Assembly: GCA_016195965.1 (NCBI GenBank)
Contig: JACPYR010000023.1
Coordinates: forward strand, 1 to 36,691
From: Nitrosomonadales bacterium
GTDB lineage: Bacteria; Pseudomonadota; Gammaproteobacteria; Burkholderiales; Gallionellaceae
Direction: 5' to 3'
DNA: 36,691 bases
Part shown: in pieces, positions 16,099 through 24,434 of the stretch
How positions within the stretch are numbered: position 1 is the stretch's first letter
How the letters are laid out: each line of letters begins with the position of its first letter
Notes under the pieces: generated by a model
Seen by the model: the letters and a program-made list of their open reading frames with translations, nothing else
Database searches by the model: none
What the model was told of the DNA's origin: nothing
Made by a program: the position numbers and the translations under genes

Positions 16099-17271
16099 AT
16101 GACAAATAAATTTGACGAAATCATTTCGCGTAATGGCACAACCAGTCTGAAATACGACACTCGGCAAAGTACGTTCGGTAAATCAGATGTGCTGCCGCTG
16201 TGGGTGGCCGACATGGATTTTGCTGTACCTGAAGCGGTGCGGCGTGCACTGACCGTGCGTGCCTCTCATCCGATCTACGGTTACACCAGTTACCCGGAGT
16301 CGTTATATCAATCGCTGATGCAATGGCTGTCCAGCCGCCATGCTTGGATCATTCAGCGTGAATCGGCCATGTTATGTCCCGGTGTGGTGCCTTCACTGAA
16401 CGCGTCGATATATGCACTCACCCAGCCTAGCGACGGCGTAATCGTGCAACCACCCGTGTATGCCCCGTTTCTATCAGCGCCCGAAACCACAGGAAGAAAA
16501 TTACTGCTCAATCCACTCAAATTAGTGGAGGGCCGTTATCAATTTGACTTCGCAGATTTTGAGCGTTGCGCGGCGGAAGGTGCGCGTTTGTTACTGCTGT
16601 GCTCGCCGCACAACCCGGTTGGCCGGGTTTGGCAGCAACAGGAATTGCAGACGCTGTTGGAGATATGCCAACGCTACGACATCACGGTGATGTCAGACGA
16701 GATCCATGCCGACCTAATCTATCCCGGCACACGGCATGTGCCACTAGCCAAGCTGGCGCAAGGTAGGGTTAAAGTCATCACTGCCGTTGCGCCCAGCAAG
16801 ACTTTCAATATTCCCGGTCTCGGGCTTTCGGCACTCATTGTGCCGGATCAAGCTGACCGAGCTGCTATTTTTAAAGCATTTGATTCGTTGCATGTCAGTG
16901 CGGCTAATCCATTCAGTATCGTAGCGTTCGAAGCGGCTTATCGCGAAGGTGCGGATTGGCTGGACGAGTTGCTGGATTATCTGACGGGCACGCGCGATTT
17001 TGTACGCGAATTCATTCGCCAGCACCTGCCGCTAATCAAACTCATCGAGCCGGAAGGCACATATCTATTGTGGCTGGATTGCCGTGCGATGGGGCTGAGC
17101 GACAGGCAGCTCACACAGTTCTTCGTGCAGGAGGCGGGCGTGGGATTAAGTTCGGGAATATTGTTCGGCGAACAGGGTAGTGGTTTCATGCGCATGAACA
17201 TCGGTGCACCGCGCAGCATCATCGCTCAGGCATTGGAAAATATCGCCAGCGCTGAACGAGCGCGCAAGTGA
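16099..17271 (+). CDS. patB: PatB/MalY-type PLP-dependent C-S lyase
   Basis: 390 aa. This is a fold-type I PLP enzyme of the MalY/PatB group. It has LPLWVADMDFAVPEAV and HPIYGYTSYPESLY at the N-terminus, LLLCSPHNPVGRVW, and SDEIHADLI, with the PLP lysine at Lys234 (APSKTFNIPGL). The family cleaves C-S bonds of cystathionine and other cysteine conjugates to thiol, pyruvate and ammonia. Its stop lies three bases from the stop of the EamA gene of the egtB-egtD operon on the other strand. That position suggests a role as the EgtE-like lyase for hercynylcysteine sulfoxide; this is inference. A general cystathionine beta-lyase role near metE is the alternative. Confidence 0.9.
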   Translation: MTNKFDEIISRNGTTSLKYDTRQSTFGKSDVLPLWVADMDFAVPEAVRRALTVRASHPIYGYTSYPESLYQSLMQWLSSRHAWIIQRESAMLCPGVVPSLNASIYALTQPSDGVIVQPPVYAPFLSAPETTGRKLLLNPLKLVEGRYQFDFADFERCAAEGARLLLLCSPHNPVGRVWQQQELQTLLEICQRYDITVMSDEIHADLIYPGTRHVPLAKLAQGRVKVITAVAPSKTFNIPGLGLSALIVPDQADRAAIFKAFDSLHVSAANPFSIVAFEAAYREGADWLDELLDYLTGTRDFVREFIRQHLPLIKLIEPEGTYLLWLDCRAMGLSDRQLTQFFVQEAGVGLSSGILFGEQGSGFMRMNIGAPRSIIAQALENIASAERARK

Positions 17272-17274
17272 GCA

Positions 17275-18114
17275 TCACTCCTTGCCGTAGCGCAACACCA
17301 GCCAGATACCCCCGAGGATCAGCAAAGAGGCAATCAATAAATCGCGCGTGAGCGCTTCGCCCAGCAAGACGATTCCGCCCAGTGCGGCGAATATCGGCGC
17401 GGAGAGTTGTACCGTCGATGCCGTTATGGCGCGCAGATGTTGCAGCACCCGGTACCACAACACGTAGCCAAGTGCGGAAGCCAGTGCGCCGGAGAGCGCG
17501 GCATACAACACGCCCTGTCTGTCCAGATGCAGCCAAGGCAAGGCAAAAACGGACAGTATGAGGGTGAACGGTGCGGTACGTAGGAAATTTCCGGCAGTTG
17601 CGGCGGCAGGATTAGACAGGCTGCGTCCAAACAGGGAATACATTCCCCAAGCGATCCCGCTTGCCAGCATCAATATCGAATCCAGCACGGATGGTGCTTC
17701 CACGCCGGGCGATACCAGTATCACCAAACCGACTATCGCTGCCGCTAAACCTATGCTTTGAAATACGCTCATGCGTTCGCCCGAGATGAATCCTGCGAGG
17801 ATCATGGTCGCCTGCACCGTGCCGAACAATATCAATGCGCCCGCGCCGGTATTGATGGAACGGTAGGCGAAGGAAAACGCGACCGCGTAAATGAACAAGG
17901 CCAGCGCACTGCGCCATGTACCGTACTTGAGCGGAGCCTGATTCTGCCAGCGCATCAGCAGCCAGAGTATGGCTGCGCCGGAAAGCAGGCGCACGGAGGT
18001 GAAGCTTGCGGCATCGATACTTGTTTCCTTGAGAGCCATACGGCACAACAGCGAGTTGCTGGCAAAGGCGATCATAGTCAGTGTCGTGTAGGCCGCAAGT
18101 CGGACGCTGTTCAT
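17275..18114 (-). CDS. EamA/DMT family transporter
   Basis: 279 aa with about ten hydrophobic segments and two EamA-type halves (SNSLLCRMALKE near the start; SAPIFAALGGIVLLGEALT in the second half), the layout of drug/metabolite transporters that export amino acids or metabolites from the cytoplasm. It starts 13 bases after the egtD stop, so it is the last gene of the DUF427-egtB-egtD operon. Position suggests export of ergothioneine or a sulfur intermediate. The substrate cannot be read from sequence. Confidence 0.88.
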   Translation of the reverse strand: MNSVRLAAYTTLTMIAFASNSLLCRMALKETSIDAASFTSVRLLSGAAILWLLMRWQNQAPLKYGTWRSALALFIYAVAFSFAYRSINTGAGALILFGTVQATMILAGFISGERMSVFQSIGLAAAIVGLVILVSPGVEAPSVLDSILMLASGIAWGMYSLFGRSLSNPAAATAGNFLRTAPFTLILSVFALPWLHLDRQGVLYAALSGALASALGYVLWYRVLQHLRAITASTVQLSAPIFAALGGIVLLGEALTRDLLIASLLILGGIWLVLRYGKE

Positions 18115-18127
18115 GGGGATATTCAGT

Positions 18128-19126
18128 TCAGCGCGCTTGACGGGACAAATGTCGCGGCTCGGTATCGGATAGATTCAGGTAGTGCACATTGAATAGACCG
18201 TCCCGGTCGTTCCAGGTCGTTTTGAGATGCCAACCTGCCATGTGTGCTAGTTGCTGAAATTCATGCGCGGTATATTTGTATGAATTTTCGGTGTGGATGG
18301 TTTCGCCTTCTTCAAACTGGAAGGTCTCCTTGCCCAGTCGGATGAACTGTTCGCAGCGGCTGACCAGATGCATTTCGATGCGGCCCAATGCTGCGTTGTA
18401 ACACGCATAGTGGGCAAATTGGTCCACATCAAGTTTAGCCCCCAGTTCGCACTGCATGCGTGTCAGCAGATTGAGATTGAACGCGGCGGTGTAGCCATCG
18501 GCATCGTTGTAAGCTGCATTAAGCCGTTCCGGCGATTTCTTGCAGTCCACACCGATCAGCAAAGCACCGTTATTGCCGACTAGCTGTGCGGCATGCTTGA
18601 GCAATAGAACAGCTTCTTCCGGTGTGTAATTGCCGATGGTGGAACCGGGGAAAAAGATGACCTGTCGCCGAGCGGCATAGTTCTTGAGCGCATGAGCGGG
18701 AATCCGCGTGTAGTCCATGCACAACGGCTGCATGTGCATCGCCGGGAACATTGCCTGCAGACGATGCGTGCTGTGCAGCAAATGCGGTTCGCAGATATCA
18801 ATTGGCATATACACGGCATCGTTAGCCAGATGTTGCAGCAGCAACGGCGTCTTGATGGCACTGCCGCTGCCCAGCTCGATCAGTACGCAGGAAGTGCCGA
18901 TCAGCTTTGCCATCTCTGCGCCGTAGCGTTCGAAAATGGCGGTCTCGGTGCGTGTCGGATAATACTCCGGCGTGGTGCAGATCAGATCGAATAGATGCGA
19001 GCCGTGGGCATCGTAAAAGAATTTGGGCGGGATGGCTTTAGGATGTTTGCGCAACCCTGCATGCACGCAGGTCAGAAAATCCTCCTCGTCCTGAATGGAT
19101 TGAGGGGTGGGCGATTCGTTGCGCAT
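18128..19126 (-). CDS. egtD: L-histidine N-alpha-methyltransferase EgtD
   Basis: 332 aa from the ATG at 19126, which shares a base with the egtB stop (TGATG). It trimethylates histidine to hercynine with S-adenosylmethionine, the first step of ergothioneine synthesis. The EgtD features are present in order: PEYYPTRTE (Tyr56), IELGSGSAIKTPLLL (SAM loop at 84-97), FFPGSTIGNYTPEEA, NDADGYTAAFNLN, and ETIHTENSYKY, with the substrate-binding Glu and Ser expected there. The longer in-frame reading upstream runs through egtB and is rejected. Coupling with egtB supports the assignment. Confidence 0.93.
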   Translation of the reverse strand: MRNESPTPQSIQDEEDFLTCVHAGLRKHPKAIPPKFFYDAHGSHLFDLICTTPEYYPTRTETAIFERYGAEMAKLIGTSCVLIELGSGSAIKTPLLLQHLANDAVYMPIDICEPHLLHSTHRLQAMFPAMHMQPLCMDYTRIPAHALKNYAARRQVIFFPGSTIGNYTPEEAVLLLKHAAQLVGNNGALLIGVDCKKSPERLNAAYNDADGYTAAFNLNLLTRMQCELGAKLDVDQFAHYACYNAALGRIEMHLVSRCEQFIRLGKETFQFEEGETIHTENSYKYTAHEFQQLAHMAGWHLKTTWNDRDGLFNVHYLNLSDTEPRHLSRQAR

Positions 19127-20370
19127 CAAATATCCTCCGCCAGACGTAGGCCGGAGAACATCCAGCGATCTGCCGCCCGGAAAAAATTTCGGTAGCTGGC
19201 TCGGATGTGATCCTGTGCAGTGGTGCAGCAACCGCCGCGCAGTACCATCTGGTCGCTCATGAACTTGCCGTTGTATTCGCCTAACGTGCCGGGCAAAGGG
19301 TGGAAACCGGGATAAGGCAGATAAGCGCTTTGCGTCCACTCCCACAAGTCGCCGTAGAGTTGCGTCAGTCCTGCCTGTTGTACGGGGCGTGGTACATACA
19401 GTCCGTTGTCGAGGAAGTTACCGCTGATAGTTTGCGTGCTCGCGGCATGTTCCCACTCCGCTTCGGTCGGCAGGCGTTTGCCCGCCCAGCGTGCATAGGC
19501 ATCCGCTTCGTAATAACTCAAGTGCGACACCGGCTCGTCCATGCGCAAGTCATGCGCGCCAGTCAAGTCGAAGTGACGCCAGTCGCAACCTTCCTTGAAC
19601 CAGTACAACGGCGCTTGCCAGTTTTGCTCCTTAATGGTGTGCCACGCATCGGACAACCACAGGTCGACGCGGTCATAACCGCCGTCGTTGATGAAAGTTA
19701 GATATTCCGCATTGGTAATGAGTCGTGTGCCGAGACGGAAATCCTGAATATAGGTCTTGTGCCGGGGGCGTTCATTGTCATAGGAAAAAGCATTGCTGCC
19801 ATGGCCGATCTCGATGATGCCAGCCGTGAACTCTTGCCAGCCCATTGCAGGGATAGGCGCGGCGGTTTGTATGTCGATGCTGTGGTAAACCGGGTGCAAC
19901 GGATTGATGAAGAAGTTATAGCGCGTATCCATCAACAACAACTCCTGATGCTGGATCTCGTGCTCCAGTCCCAATGTCAGACGCAGGCGAATATCCGCTG
20001 CATGTTGCTCAGGTGGATGCACCAGTAATTCCAGAATCGCCACATCGACATGGCGACGATAGAGATACACTTCCTCCACCGTCGGGCGCGACAGCATGCC
20101 GCGTTGTGGGCGTGGAAAAAAGGTACCCGCCGTTTCGTAGTAGGAGTTGAACAGGTGTGCATACTCCTCGTGCAGCGCGCGGTACTGCTTCGCATACGGC
20201 ACGAGGATGAACATCTCGAAGAACCAAGTGACATGAGCCAGATGCCATTTCGGCGGGCTCACGTTCTCCATCGCCTGGATGCAGTAGTCCTCGATCTCCA
20301 GTGGCGCACACAGTGCTTCCGAACGCGCACGTACTGCCTGGTAACGCTCGATCAATGCAGCATCATTCAT
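19126..20370 (-). CDS. egtB: EgtB-type iron sulfoxide synthase
   Basis: 414 aa from the ATG at 20370. A DinB-like N-terminal domain supplies a three-His iron site: His46 (KWHLAHVTWFFE), His137 and His141 (HEIQHQE). These match in position and order the three-His site of characterised EgtB proteins. The C-terminal half is a formylglycine-generating-enzyme-like fold (WAGKRLPTEAEWEHAA, LYGDLWEWTQSAY, RASYRNFFRAADRWMFSG). The family joins hercynine to cysteine or gamma-glutamylcysteine with oxygen. No egtA or egtC is in the window, so free cysteine may be the donor; this is inference. It starts 7 bases after the DUF427 stop. Confidence 0.93.
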   Translation of the reverse strand: MNDAALIERYQAVRARSEALCAPLEIEDYCIQAMENVSPPKWHLAHVTWFFEMFILVPYAKQYRALHEEYAHLFNSYYETAGTFFPRPQRGMLSRPTVEEVYLYRRHVDVAILELLVHPPEQHAADIRLRLTLGLEHEIQHQELLLMDTRYNFFINPLHPVYHSIDIQTAAPIPAMGWQEFTAGIIEIGHGSNAFSYDNERPRHKTYIQDFRLGTRLITNAEYLTFINDGGYDRVDLWLSDAWHTIKEQNWQAPLYWFKEGCDWRHFDLTGAHDLRMDEPVSHLSYYEADAYARWAGKRLPTEAEWEHAASTQTISGNFLDNGLYVPRPVQQAGLTQLYGDLWEWTQSAYLPYPGFHPLPGTLGEYNGKFMSDQMVLRGGCCTTAQDHIRASYRNFFRAADRWMFSGLRLAEDI

Positions 20371-20377
20371 CGTCTCG

Positions 20378-20668
20378 TCAGTCCTCTGTTTTGACGCCAC
20401 GCCAGAACGCGACGTGGTCTTTAATGCGAGCCGCCATCGCAGATGGCTCGGGGTAGTACCATGCGGCATCCTTATTCACTTTTCCATCAACTACTACGTT
20501 GTAGTAACTAGCCTCACCTTTCCACACGCAATGTGTGTGCGTGTCGCTGGCCTGCAAGAACTCACGCTTCACCGCTGACAGCGGAAAGTAGATATTGCCC
20601 TCCACGCGATGGATGTTGCTGCTCGGTGCTTCGGCGATAATTTGATCGTTCCAGATGGCTCTCGGCAT
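20378..20668 (-). CDS. DUF427 family protein heading the egt operon
   Basis: 96 aa from the ATG at 20668 with a strong AAGGAG site. RAIWNDQIIAEAP, EGNIYFPL and the run from THCVWKGEASYYNVVVDGK to AAWYYPEPSAMA are the DUF427 pattern, a small beta-rich domain of unknown activity. It is the first gene of the operon with egtB, egtD and EamA, and an ECF-type promoter lies 52 bases upstream. DUF427 genes occur in many oxidative-stress settings. No catalytic claim is made. Confidence 0.88.
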   Translation of the reverse strand: MPRAIWNDQIIAEAPSSNIHRVEGNIYFPLSAVKREFLQASDTHTHCVWKGEASYYNVVVDGKVNKDAAWYYPEPSAMAARIKDHVAFWRGVKTED

Positions 20669-20719
20669 TTTGATCTCCTTGAATGATTTCGAGACGAAAA
20701 TCTTTCCTTGCGGTGACCA

Positions 20720-20749
20720 TTGGTCGCTTGATACATGTGTAACCTTACA
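20720..20749 (-). promoter_or_regulatory. ECF-type promoter of the DUF427-egtB-egtD-EamA operon
   Basis: On the minus strand TGTAAGGTTA (20749-20740) is followed after 13 bases by CGACCAA (20726-20720). Three other copies in the window have the same two boxes, with 12 bases after the first ten. It lies 51 bases before the DUF427 ATG. The separated -35/-10 boxes fit ECF sigma recognition. Confidence 0.72.
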
Positions 20750-20769
20750 GTCGGAGGTATCTGCCTAAT

Positions 20770-21033
20770 CTATTCTTCGTGGCGCTGCATCTCGTTACGT
20801 GCTGCGCTGTAGCTTGAAACGCAGTACGGGACGACGAAATTCATCAGCATCTGCACCGTATTCAGGGGCAGACCGTCCAGCAGGTTTCCGCCCTGATTAA
20901 CCAGATTGAGCAAACTGCCGACCACCAGCGCCACCTTCAGCGCGGAGACCACGATTCTCCTGCGCTGCACGATCCACAAGAATCGACCGATGTAGCTTAA
21001 GACGTTCGGTAATTTTTCCCCCAAGGCGCTCAT
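20770..21033 (-). CDS. nrtS: NrtS-like small membrane protein
   Basis: 87 aa with two likely membrane segments (VALVVGSLLNLVNQGGNLL and VQMLMNFVVPYCVSSYSA), matching the NrtS family described in cyanobacteria as nitrate/nitrite transport proteins; here the LNLVNQGG and VPYCVSSYS motifs are diagnostic. It starts three bases after the stop of the peroxiredoxin gene, so it is co-transcribed with the peroxiredoxin and AhpD-like genes. Why a nitrate/nitrite permease should sit in a peroxide-defence operon is unclear; nitrite or reactive nitrogen species might be the common signal. Confidence 0.8.
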   Translation of the reverse strand: MSALGEKLPNVLSYIGRFLWIVQRRRIVVSALKVALVVGSLLNLVNQGGNLLDGLPLNTVQMLMNFVVPYCVSSYSAARNEMQRHEE

Positions 21034-21036
21034 ATC

Positions 21037-21900
21037 TCAGGTTGCCACTACGCCATGGCGGCGTAATACATCCAGATAGGTATCGGGTTCGGGGCGCACG
21101 CGATAGTTGTCCGTTTCGTGCGTCCACACGATCTTGCCATCCTTGCCGGTGATAATAACTGTCGGCATTACTGTGTCGCTGTCGTAACCCAGTGCTTGCA
21201 TTCCCATGGGTAGGCCGTTCGGATGCTCGATGCCGAGCGTGCGTGCTGCAGCATTGTCTATATCGGTAAGGAAGTCGAACTTTGCGTCATAGGTTTTCGA
21301 AACACCTATTGTGTTCTCGTGAGGTTGGGGCGCGATTAAGGCGACACGAACGCCGAGCGCATTGATCTCCTTATAACGCGCGATCAGCTCCTTAATCTGT
21401 GCAGAACAGAAAGGGCACCAGTTACCGCGATAGAAGATCAGGATCGCAGGTCTGTCGGTTAGTTGCGACGAGTTGATCATCTTGTCGTTTACATCACGCA
21501 CAGTGAAATGGGGTAGTTTGGTGCCGATTACTAACTTCATGCTGGGCTGACGGTTGCGATATGTCGAGAACCAATATGAATACAGCAGGAACGAAGTCCA
21601 GCCGATGGCACCCAACAGTGCAGCCTGACCTTCCATGCCTGCGGTAATCCAGACGTATCCGGCAAGAGCAACTCCTGTCATACCCAAAAAATTGATCATG
21701 GGAAAGTGCGCACTGGTACGCGCCAGATTTTTCAGCATCATTGCGCGCATGACGACTGAAAGAATGGGGGTGACCGTTAGTATCACACCTGTCCAAGCCA
21801 AGGCATCTTCCCCTCGGTAGAGCATCCAACCCGCATATACGGTGACGCTCATGATTACCATCATGTAGGTGCTGACAAATATCGATTTGAGTAGGTTCAT
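21037..21900 (-). CDS. Membrane-anchored AhpC/TSA-type peroxiredoxin
   Basis: 287 aa from the ATG at 21900. Residues 1-120 hold about four membrane segments. The C-terminal domain is a redoxin with FYRGNWCPFCSAQIKEL, Cys162 and Cys165 in a CxxC pair, as in AhpC/TSA-like thiol peroxidases. The active domain is expected to face one side of the inner membrane; the side is not decided by the sequence. Neighbours are AhpD-like (upstream) and NrtS-like (downstream) genes. A hairpin separates it from the AhpD-like gene. A role in peroxide or organic hydroperoxide reduction is likely. Confidence 0.88.
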   Translation of the reverse strand: MNLLKSIFVSTYMMVIMSVTVYAGWMLYRGEDALAWTGVILTVTPILSVVMRAMMLKNLARTSAHFPMINFLGMTGVALAGYVWITAGMEGQAALLGAIGWTSFLLYSYWFSTYRNRQPSMKLVIGTKLPHFTVRDVNDKMINSSQLTDRPAILIFYRGNWCPFCSAQIKELIARYKEINALGVRVALIAPQPHENTIGVSKTYDAKFDFLTDIDNAAARTLGIEHPNGLPMGMQALGYDSDTVMPTVIITGKDGKIVWTHETDNYRVRPEPDTYLDVLRRHGVVAT

Positions 21901-21925
21901 TGTCGTAAGTGTTTTGTTTGGGGGG

Positions 21926-21954
21926 GCGCTTCTCTCCACAGAAGAGTGAAGCGC
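21926..21954 (-). repeat. Intercistronic hairpin between AhpD-like and peroxiredoxin genes
   Basis: GCGCTTC and GAAGCGC arms enclose a partly paired 15-base middle, 19 bases after the AhpD-like stop. There is no T-run, so it is probably a processing or attenuation stem rather than a full terminator. Confidence 0.45.
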
Positions 21955-21973
21955 ACGGGTTTGCAAGCCGTTG

Positions 21974-22561
21974 CTAATCCGCCTTCTTACAGCATGCGTA
22001 CTCGTCCGGTGCCGGCCATGCTTCATTTGCGAATGCCACATCAAGCGGGGTATCAGTCAAATGGTTAGTGTAGTTGCTCAAGGTCTTCATGGTGACGCCG
22101 AGCAAGACTTCCAGTGCATTCTGTTGCGTGTAACCGGCAGCAAAGAAATTATTCAACTCTTGACTGCCCGCGACCCATCCTCGTTCACGAACCACAGCCC
22201 GTGTAAAAGCGACCAGCGCATTCAATTTATTGTCTTGCAGACAGCTTTGCGCACGCAGTGCATCAACACGCGCACTGTCGACTTTGACTAGGTTACGCGC
22301 AAGGAAAGAGTGTGCGGCCACACAATACTCACAACGGTTCTCGATACTGGTTGATATCAGCACGATCTGCTGCTCTTCAGGTGTGAGAGCACTTTGCTCC
22401 AACAATGCGCCGAGCTGCTTGTAGGCACTCAGTGCATTCGGCGCTTCAGCCAGATGTGCGTAAAGATTTGGAATGAACCCCAGACCTTTTTTGGCGGTTT
22501 CAAGGATGGGCAATGCACCGGCAGGTGCAGAGTCTAGGTTGTGTAGTTTGAATGTACTCAC
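21974..22561 (-). CDS. AhpD-like carboxymuconolactone decarboxylase family protein
   Basis: 195 aa. The redox motif CEYCVAAHS (Cys77, Cys80, His84), together with an upstream PEEQQIVL helix, is the AhpD arrangement, in which a CxxC pair and a His act as an alkylhydroperoxidase partner. The C-terminus ends in an extra Cys pair (YACCKKAD) not found in the paralogue at 28088. It heads a probable operon with a membrane peroxiredoxin. An AraC regulator lies just upstream on the same strand. Confidence 0.9.
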   Translation of the reverse strand: MSTFKLHNLDSAPAGALPILETAKKGLGFIPNLYAHLAEAPNALSAYKQLGALLEQSALTPEEQQIVLISTSIENRCEYCVAAHSFLARNLVKVDSARVDALRAQSCLQDNKLNALVAFTRAVVRERGWVAGSQELNNFFAAGYTQQNALEVLLGVTMKTLSNYTNHLTDTPLDVAFANEAWPAPDEYACCKKAD

Positions 22562-22582
22562 GATGATCTCCTGTTGAGTTAG

Positions 22583-22596
22583 GCAACATGTGTTGC
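22583..22596. promoter_or_regulatory. Candidate operator upstream of AhpD-like gene
   Basis: GCAACA-TG-TGTTGC is a 14-base inverted repeat 22 bases before the AhpD-like start. It may bind the neighbouring AraC regulator or another factor. A GGAGGG-TAG-CCCTCC stem (22619-22633) close by could end the AraC transcript. Confidence 0.35.
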
Positions 22597-22686
22597 TGGA
22601 ACACCATTATCAGGATTTGGAGGGTAGCCCTCCATGACCGCGAATGCGCGATTTATGTCTATTCGTCCGAACCTATGAGGAGTGGG

Positions 22687-23586
22687 TCATCTGCGTATTT
22701 TGCCCGGTGTCACCCCGATGACACGCTTGAACGCTTTACGAAATGCGGCTTCCGACTCATAGCCACAGCGCAATGCGATATCCAGCATATTTGCCCGTTC
22801 GTCCGTGAGCATGATGATCGCCATCTGCATGCGCCATATTGTCACGAATTCCATCGGCGGCATCCCGATTAACTGGCTGAAACGTTCGGAGAAAGAGGAG
22901 CGCGACTGACATGCCAGTCCGGCTAGGCGTTCCACCGACCACGGCTCGGCTGGGGCCTCAATGAAGGCCGACACAGCGAGCTGCAGATGCTCGTCTGATA
23001 GAGCCGTCAGCAACGGTGATAGCTTCGGTTCCTGATGCAATGTGTGGCGGATGACATAAAGGAACAGGGCATCTGCGAAACAATCTAGGATCGCGGTTAC
23101 GCCTAGGTCGTTCTGACTTGCCTCATCCGTCATCATCTCGATCAAGAGCCGTATCTGTGCACCTACTGGACTCTTGTCTGGGCGGATCAGTATGAAGTCA
23201 GGAAACGACGCGAGCAGTAGGCGGCGTATATGCGCGGGCAAGTACAGGTGACCACACAGCAGACCGGTACCGGGGCCATCCTTGTCCAGCGGTGCCGGAT
23301 GGCGGAAGTCGCAAGTCTTTTCCGGGATGCCGGGTACCGCGCTGAAGGAGTGTGCTGCATCGTGAGCAAAGAAGGCGATGTCGCCAGCGTTCATGCGCAC
23401 GGGTTTGCTGCCATTTGGCATGACGATCCATGCCTCCCCGTGGCACACCAGATGGAAAGTCGTGGCGTCGCTGCCGCCGGGCGTGGACATATGCCATGCA
23501 TCGCACAGTTGGCCGACGTAATAAACCTCTGCACCCAGATGTAGCTGGCGCAGAAAATCGTCGATGGCGCGCACGCGATCATTCAT
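22687..23586 (-). CDS. AraC family transcriptional regulator (cupin type)
   Basis: 299 aa from the ATG at 23586; a GTG at 23598 overlapping the anti-sigma stop (GTGA) is equally possible. Residues 1-180 form a cupin ligand domain (HLVCHGEAWIVMPNGSKPVR, then DIAFFAHDAAHSF). The C-terminal 100 residues hold two AraC helix-turn-helices (SVERLAGLACQSRSSFSERF; MLDIALRCGYESEAAFRKAF). It follows the sigma/anti-sigma pair and precedes the AhpD-peroxiredoxin genes, so it probably controls those. The ligand is unknown; AraC regulators of this cupin type often respond to reactive electrophiles. Confidence 0.9.
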   Translation of the reverse strand: MNDRVRAIDDFLRQLHLGAEVYYVGQLCDAWHMSTPGGSDATTFHLVCHGEAWIVMPNGSKPVRMNAGDIAFFAHDAAHSFSAVPGIPEKTCDFRHPAPLDKDGPGTGLLCGHLYLPAHIRRLLLASFPDFILIRPDKSPVGAQIRLLIEMMTDEASQNDLGVTAILDCFADALFLYVIRHTLHQEPKLSPLLTALSDEHLQLAVSAFIEAPAEPWSVERLAGLACQSRSSFSERFSQLIGMPPMEFVTIWRMQMAIIMLTDERANMLDIALRCGYESEAAFRKAFKRVIGVTPGKIRR

Positions 23587-23594
23587 CGTATGTG

Positions 23595-23771
23595 TCACAA
23601 CTTGCGCGGCAATTCACGGGCAGCTTTGTGGATGAAGGCGACCTGTTTCTCAAAATTACGACAGCCCCGGCACATCATCAAATGGAAGCGCATGGCCACC
23701 TTTTCCCGGAAAGTGACCGGACGGTCGAGTGCCTGAGATAGCAGCTCAGTATTTTGTTTGCAGTTCAGCAT
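23595..23771 (-). CDS. Zinc-finger (zf-HC2) anti-sigma factor
   Basis: 58 aa from the ATG at 23771. His30-x3-Cys34-x2-Cys37 (FHLMMCRGCRNF) is the ZAS zinc motif of anti-ECF-sigma factors, with another cysteine at residue 4. There is no membrane segment, so it is a cytoplasmic, probably redox-sensitive anti-sigma factor, as for other ZAS proteins. It starts two bases after the sigma stop (23774), which is the usual operon arrangement. The cysteines would respond to thiol oxidation or metal; that is inference. Confidence 0.86.
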   Translation of the reverse strand: MLNCKQNTELLSQALDRPVTFREKVAMRFHLMMCRGCRNFEKQVAFIHKAARELPRKL

Positions 23772-23773
23772 GG

Positions 23774-24346
23774 TTACCTCACATTTCCAAACCAATTCAG
23801 ATCAAGACATTCACGCAACGTCAATCGTGCTCGATGCAATAGAACCCAGCAGTTAGTCGTGGAAATCGACAGTTCCTGACAGATTTCTTTTGTTGTCATA
23901 TCCATGAACTCACGCATCATGAAGGCGCGTGCGGTGTTAAGAGGCATGCGTTGATTGCATTGTTCAAAGACTTCCCAGAAGTGCGCATTTTCCATGGTCT
24001 GTTCAGGATTAGCCCATGTTTGCGGTGGCGAAGACCAGCGACCATGTTCATTGAACAATGCATCAATCAACTCACCTTCGTCCTCGCCTTCGGCAACATC
24101 TAGTTGCGGTTCACGCGCCCGTTTGCGTAGCACATCCATGATCTTGTGCTTGAGAATGCCGACCAGCCAGGTGCGCACGGACGATTGCGCAGAAAATTTG
24201 TCTCGACTCTCGATTGCCGCAACTAACGTTTCCTGCACCACATCCTCCGCAAGGTGCGGGTCGCGCAGTTGCAGAATGGCGTAGCGTACTAGATGGCTGC
24301 GGTGTGTTTGCAATGTGTCAGGGTCGATTGCGCGGGCTGTATTCAT
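23774..24346 (-). CDS. ECF sigma factor
   Basis: 190 aa from the ATG at 24346. Region 2 is at residues 16-80 (LAEDVVQETLVAAIESRDKF, then VRTWLVGILKHKIMDVLRKR), and region 4 is near residues 130-180 (RAFMMREFMDMTTKEICQEL, then SISTTNCWVLLHRARLTLRE). A 58-aa zinc-finger anti-sigma factor follows directly. The window contains four TGTAAGG/CGACCAA promoters upstream of thiol-related operons. This sigma factor is the obvious candidate to read them. Its own upstream region has no copy, so it may be driven by another promoter. Confidence 0.95.
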   Translation of the reverse strand: MNTARAIDPDTLQTHRSHLVRYAILQLRDPHLAEDVVQETLVAAIESRDKFSAQSSVRTWLVGILKHKIMDVLRKRAREPQLDVAEGEDEGELIDALFNEHGRWSSPPQTWANPEQTMENAHFWEVFEQCNQRMPLNTARAFMMREFMDMTTKEICQELSISTTNCWVLLHRARLTLRECLDLNWFGNVR

Positions 24347-24434
24347 GCTGGTTTTGTGTCGTTTAAGTTGGGCGCTGTGTGAGTTGGCGGTGGATAGTAG
24401 CATTTGCGTGCGATATCACGATAGAACAGCTTAA

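Noticed and set aside
18128..19345. 405-codon reading of egtD
   Set aside because: The extra 73 codons lie inside the egtB coding region in another frame. The ATG at 19126 overlaps the egtB stop and begins the conserved sequence.
24347..24434. Autoregulatory ECF promoter before the sigma gene
   Set aside because: I looked for TGTAAGG and CGACCAA on the minus strand and found neither.
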